Below, piece by piece: positions 59,832 to 64,000 of a stretch of 64,000 nt of DNA (positions are counted from its first letter, which is position 1; every line of letters starts with the position of its first letter). The position numbers and the translations under genes are program-made. Location: positions 1 through 64,000 of the forward strand of contig CAJNYU010004343.1 of assembly GCA_905331475.1 (NCBI GenBank), in the 5' to 3' direction. The notes under the pieces are model-generated. The model was not told the DNA's origin and made no database searches. It saw nothing but the letters and a program-made list of their open reading frames with translations. The stretch is from Rotaria socialis (lineage: Eukaryota > Rotifera > Eurotatoria > Philodinida > Philodinidae).

Positions 59832-61405
59832 TGATCGAAATGCGATAGATATTTTATGTTTCTCTCCCTCGATTGTAATCGATAGGATGACTTTATCTTT
59901 TATTCTTCGATAAGCTTTACGATTCTTTGGGAGCGAAAATGTTTATTTAAAAACAAAATAGTAGAGCTAACAGCGAAATCTATGTGTGTGTATTAAAATG
60001 ACGTTATTGAAATATTGTATCTTTTTATGTAAGAAGAATGAATAGATCTGTTGTGTATTTTACGAGGGTATGATTGCGTCGTACTGAATATATTTGGTTG
60101 TTACTTTTTGTGTTTGTGACAGACAGCTTCTTTTTTTGTGTTTGCACGTAACTTTTTATTTTCTTCTCGTTCTTTATCCTTCTTTTTTTTATATCAGTAT
60201 ACACACACGATTACTGACTAAGATATATTACACGTACTATCAAATGAATCGTTTCATTACATTTGAGAAGTAGATTCAGCGAAACATAAAGGTACATTTA
60301 CTTTTCGTTAACGATAAAAATCTTCCGATGATTAAAATTGGTGGGTATTTCGATGAGATATTGAAAGAACTTCGATTGTTTCTGATTCGGATCAAATTAG
60401 AATATTACAAGGGTATTATCTAACCTTGTACAAAATAAGTCGTTTCATCGAAAACGAAATACTTGAAGCTGTTTGTTGTTGTTCAGCGAAAAGGACTGTT
60501 GTATTACCTATTGATCTGTTTAATTGACTGCATTCAATTGTTGTCGAAAAGCTACACAAATGAAGGCTGCCCACTGATCAAATGCTTTTTGAGCTGAAAG
60601 TACGTAGATGAATCATGTGGATCCTAATGAATTATAAGTAATCAGATAAGAGTTTAGGCCAATCGATGCCAGCATTTCACAACTCAATTTGATTTTCGAA
60701 TTTCGCTTAACTAAGCCCAAGAGAGAATATCTCATCATCTAAGGTTGAAACTATTTGATCTAAATCTATTTCAAAATAAAAGAATGAAATCTGCACTACT
60801 CTGGCTTTGGTTGTATCTGCCCATAGGAATAAGGACAAAAGTAAGAGCTTCGATAATAAAATATTCTCGTCAAGTTTTGTTTCTATGCAAATTTTCAAGT
60901 CAAGAGTCGATAATCACTTTTACTTTCACTATTGAGGCGGTACCACAGTACGATTGAAAAATACTAATGAAATTCATCATATTAACAATCAACTTGAACT
61001 CTTATCGCAGCATATATAAAATGACCAGAGCCTATATATTATACATACATGTAATCAATCATTCCTTTCGTTTATTATGAAATAAAAAAAGAGTCTATTT
61101 TTAGACGATAGGCATTTCACTTCCTTGATGAGGACATCTAGTGTAAATTCGTGTTGTCAAAATTTATTATATGTATGCAAATATAGTCAGAAAAATGAAA
61201 ACAAAAAAATGAAAAAAAGAACCAACAACAACAACAACATTATTATGATAAAAAATCCACAGACACTACATCTAATATGTATCTGACATTACACAGAAAA
61301 AAACAGAATTTGACAAAACCAACAAACAATAATGACGACTATACAATGAAAATGAATAGAAAAATAGAAAACATGGGCCCTGTTCGAATACTGTGTTTTT
61401 ATCAG

Positions 61406-61440
<35 letters not shown>

Positions 61441-61488
61441 GTATTTATTTATATGTATATTAAAAGAAACTTAATATTTTTCTTCTTC
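59832..61488. other. Intergenic, 1.7 kb
   Basis: SLC22 5' flank and cadherin 3' flank. (TA)n at 61405-61440 lies just after the cadherin stop. No exon or RNA gene was recognised. Confidence 0.5.
61405..61440. repeat. (TA)n microsatellite
   Basis: Nearly pure TA over 36 bp, within the likely 3' UTR region of the cadherin gene. Confidence 0.8.
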
Positions 61489-64000
61489 TCATGACTCTTT
61501 CTCTCCATTGCCTGAATAGAGTTTAGCAATGTTTTGAAATTTTGGCCCCATGTGTGTTAAATATTCCAATTCAAGTTCTTTATCTGTATCGTTTTGATCT
61601 TTTGAAGTTATAGTCAATGTTGATAATGTACATTCTTCATTTCTAGCTAATGGTTCGCCTTCATAGGCGTATTCTTGTAGGCTATCATAGGGTGGTTGTG
61701 ATGGATCATCATCAATATCACGTATTCGACCTTTAATAAATTCTCCAACATTTATACCATTATTTAAACCATTTGTTTGATTCTTATTCAAAACAGGTTT
61801 TGGTGCTGGTATTGGTGGCATATCTTTTCTTATGGTTGACTTTTTCGATGAATCTAATTGTGTATTTCCATCAGGCGTCGACTTCAGAAGAGGCTTGCTT
61901 TCTGATTCTGAATTTTGTCGTCCATTACGATTGTTATTTGCATTACTATTAGCTGAAAATACAGGCTTTTTCAATGTTGATATATCATATGTAACAGGAT
62001 CTTCATCGGGACAACCTTCTTCATCGTAATTAATAATATTATCTCGTATTTCATCGTCCATACCAAGTATATAGGCTTTTTTCGTTTGTCTTCGTCGTGT
62101 AAACATAATTAATATTAAAACAAGAAATAAAATAAATAAAAGGCAAATTAATGTTGCAACTATGATATGCCAACTGAATGTTCCTGCTAGTGGCATAGCT
62201 TTCAATGTACAGCGTTCGCCTTGCCAACGCGCTTTACATTCACATTTAATTGTATTTTCACGAGCTTCGTATAAACAACTTTTTGTGCCTTGAACATGAC
62301 ATGGATTTGTTATATCACTGCACCAATCGAATGCGGTACATGTTTCATTTGTTGGATTGTATTTAAATGTATCCGTGCATTGACATTGGCCATGTCGCCA
62401 TGTGTTAACGCAAAATGCAGGCGAACGACATTGTACACCACGACACCAATTATCGAGATTGTCGCAGCCTTCTTTTATATTTGATTGAAATGTCCATTTC
62501 ATATCGGATGATGATGAACCATTTAATAGATCGAGTACTTGACCATTGAAGCGAACATCCATAATGCAACCATCATTGAAATCTGCCGTCACGATTTTAT
62601 GTACAGCCTAAAAACAAAATTATGCCATCAGAAAAACGAAGTCGTTCGAGACCTATTCTATCTGATACTCCGAAAATAATGCAGATAGCAACAATGTCTA
62701 GTCTTCACGACGACGTATAATAATCACCTATCTTTAATTCTCTTAAGATTTCTATCTCTATTCGATTGTGTTTCCGAGAAAAAATAAAATCAATAAACTT
62801 ACTGAATCTATACGAGCACCAACATTTAATAATGTATTTGGAAAGTGTTTCCATATTGATTTACCATAACTAATATTTGAACGGTAGTATTCACCGTCAT
62901 CAAGACGTAAGATTAATCGTTGTCCGTAACGATCGAGATAGGCTGTATGCCAGCGTCCATCATTAACTAGAACATATTTCAATTCGAGTAACTGTGTATC
63001 CGACTTCGAACCAAATCGAGCTTGTAAATGTCCAGATTTAATTTCCAAAAACATGAAAGTATCATCATTGTGAAAATCGATTAATGTTAATATATTATCT
63101 GATATTTCACGTGTGCGAAACATGATTTGAAATTTTAATATTTGCGACGAATAAGCCAAATCATTGTCGGGCTTATGTTGATGACGGAACGTTGCGTAGG
63201 ATGCACGATCACCTGTCCATGTTTGTTTATCATAGGTGAAATCGTAGGATGTTGTTTCTTGTGTGCACGTGGGACCTGCTCGGCCAGGCTTACAAACGCA
63301 TTGTACTTGATAAAGGTCAGCACCACAAATGCCATTATTTGATTGACAAGATAGTTTTTGACATTTTAAGTCAGTTAGAAGGCAACCTTCATGAAGATTA
63401 ACCGATTGATCACTATGTAAATCGACATGAAGATCGTATAATTCATCAGCAAAACGAAGATTACGAATGCAGCCTAGAAAAAGAAGCCATACAAAAATTT
63501 ATTTCAACAGTAATGACAAGATGATCCATAGAGAACTGCGGATCGAGATTTTAAGGATTATTCGACTAGACGTTTTTCCCCGTCGATATAATAAATCAAG
63601 TGAGTAGCCCTTCAGGCGAGCATGGCACATGATTGAAACCAAAAATGAGTTCGAATCTAGGAGGGTCCCTCGTTTTCTATTGAAAATAAAGGTCAGACTA
63701 TCATCTGTAAACCTCAGAAAAAGGATAAACGTCTATTGAACTAACCTTTAAAATTTCCAACATATTCCATGGGTAATTGCTGTTGATTAATTTCATTTTC
63801 CTGTAAAGCAACACCGCCTAATTGTAATGGTCGATTTGTACTAAAAATAGCGTCTTCATTGAATTCAATCATAAATCGACATTCGCCATATTGTTTCGAT
63901 ATGCTATTCAATGGGCAATAATCAATTAAAATTTCCAAAATATGTTCAATTGTGCTCATTTGTCGTATTTCAATCACATGCCATTTGCCATCAGCTAAAT
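61489..64000 (-). CDS. Type III classical cadherin (DN-cadherin-like), C-terminal part
   Basis: Three exons in frame: beyond 64000-63746, 63473-62803 and 62607-61489. In order: end of a laminin G domain (LADGKWHVIEI ... NFKGCIRNLRF), an EGF module (CQKLSCQSNNGICGADLYQVQCVCKPG), a second laminin G domain (SQILKFQIMFRTRE ... DGRWHTAYLDRYG ... FNDGCIMDVRFNG), two EGF-like modules, one membrane helix (IIVATLICLLFILFLVLIL), and a cadherin cytoplasmic tail. The tail has the juxtamembrane block (NYDEEG...YDISTLKKPVF, p120-catenin region) and the beta-catenin site (DDDPSQPPYDSLQEYAYEG ... ELEYLTHMGPKFQNIAKLY). LamG/EGF modules plus a catenin tail define non-vertebrate classical cadherins. The ectodomain repeats lie outside the window. 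Confidence 0.93.

Noticed and set aside
63600-63680. GTTCGAATC word resembling a tRNA B box
   Set aside because: No A box, no cloverleaf arms, and it lies within a cadherin intron.
1-64000. Retrovirus-like, LTR, Polinton or CRISPR elements
   Set aside because: No reverse transcriptase, integrase, capsid or polymerase motifs, no LTR pair and no spaced direct-repeat array were seen.

Overview
The window looks like nuclear DNA of a bdelloid rotifer; the genus cannot be told from sequence alone. It is AT-rich, with mostly short GT-AG introns, microsatellites and typical animal genes (type III cadherin, calpain-15, AP-3 beta, LMO4-like, SLC22, CPI-17-like PP1 inhibitor). It also holds two things that are rare in animals but known from bdelloids: a DYW-type pentatricopeptide-repeat (PPR) protein, and a protein of the expanded bdelloid arginine ADP-ribosyltransferase type. 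Short TGTGGG-like tracts, matching the telomere unit reported for bdelloids, fit the same view. I saw no rRNA, tRNA, CRISPR array or LTR/virus-like element.

Layout. 1-292: 5' end of an ADP-ribosyltransferase-like gene (-). 1508-7400: a two-gene DNA transposon with 13-bp terminal inverted repeats, a Tnp2/EnSpm-like DDE transposase (one frameshift in an A run) and a BEN-like accessory gene. 8105-8396: a nested foldback repeat. 9873-10674: a secreted, internally repeated protein (-). 11875-12819: a charged coiled-coil protein, possibly of LEA/CAHS style (-). 15144-18926: two tandem RRM proteins (+), the second with a MITE-bearing long intron. 19086-19814: PP1 inhibitor, PPP1R14 family (-). 20853-23114: CHAF1B (-), divergent from the PPR-DYW gene (23448-26272, +), which is followed closely by GUF1 (26444-28754, +). 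29906-32577: calpain-15-like protease (-). 34843-36639: membrane-protein gene fragments (+). 38202-43984: AP-3 beta (+), with a hAT-type MITE in an intron, followed by TBCA (44118-44645, +). 47589-52525: LMO4-like LIM-only gene with a 3.5-kb intron (-). 55150-55824: small heat-shock protein (-). 56920-59831: SLC22-type transporter (-). 61489-64000: C-terminal part of a type III classical cadherin (-), running off the window.

Three same-strand gene pairs (RRM-RRM 66 bp apart, PPR-GUF1 171 bp, AP3B-TBCA 133 bp) and the two transposon genes (110 bp) have a pyrimidine-rich AG acceptor just before the downstream ATG. Spliced-leader trans-splicing is known in bdelloids, so these are candidate short operons. 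The PPR-DYW/GUF1 pair is the most attractive, because both products are probably mitochondrial (RNA binding and translation). In this PPR protein the deaminase HxE motif reads H-T-A, so it is probably not an active C-to-U editor although its zinc ligands are kept.
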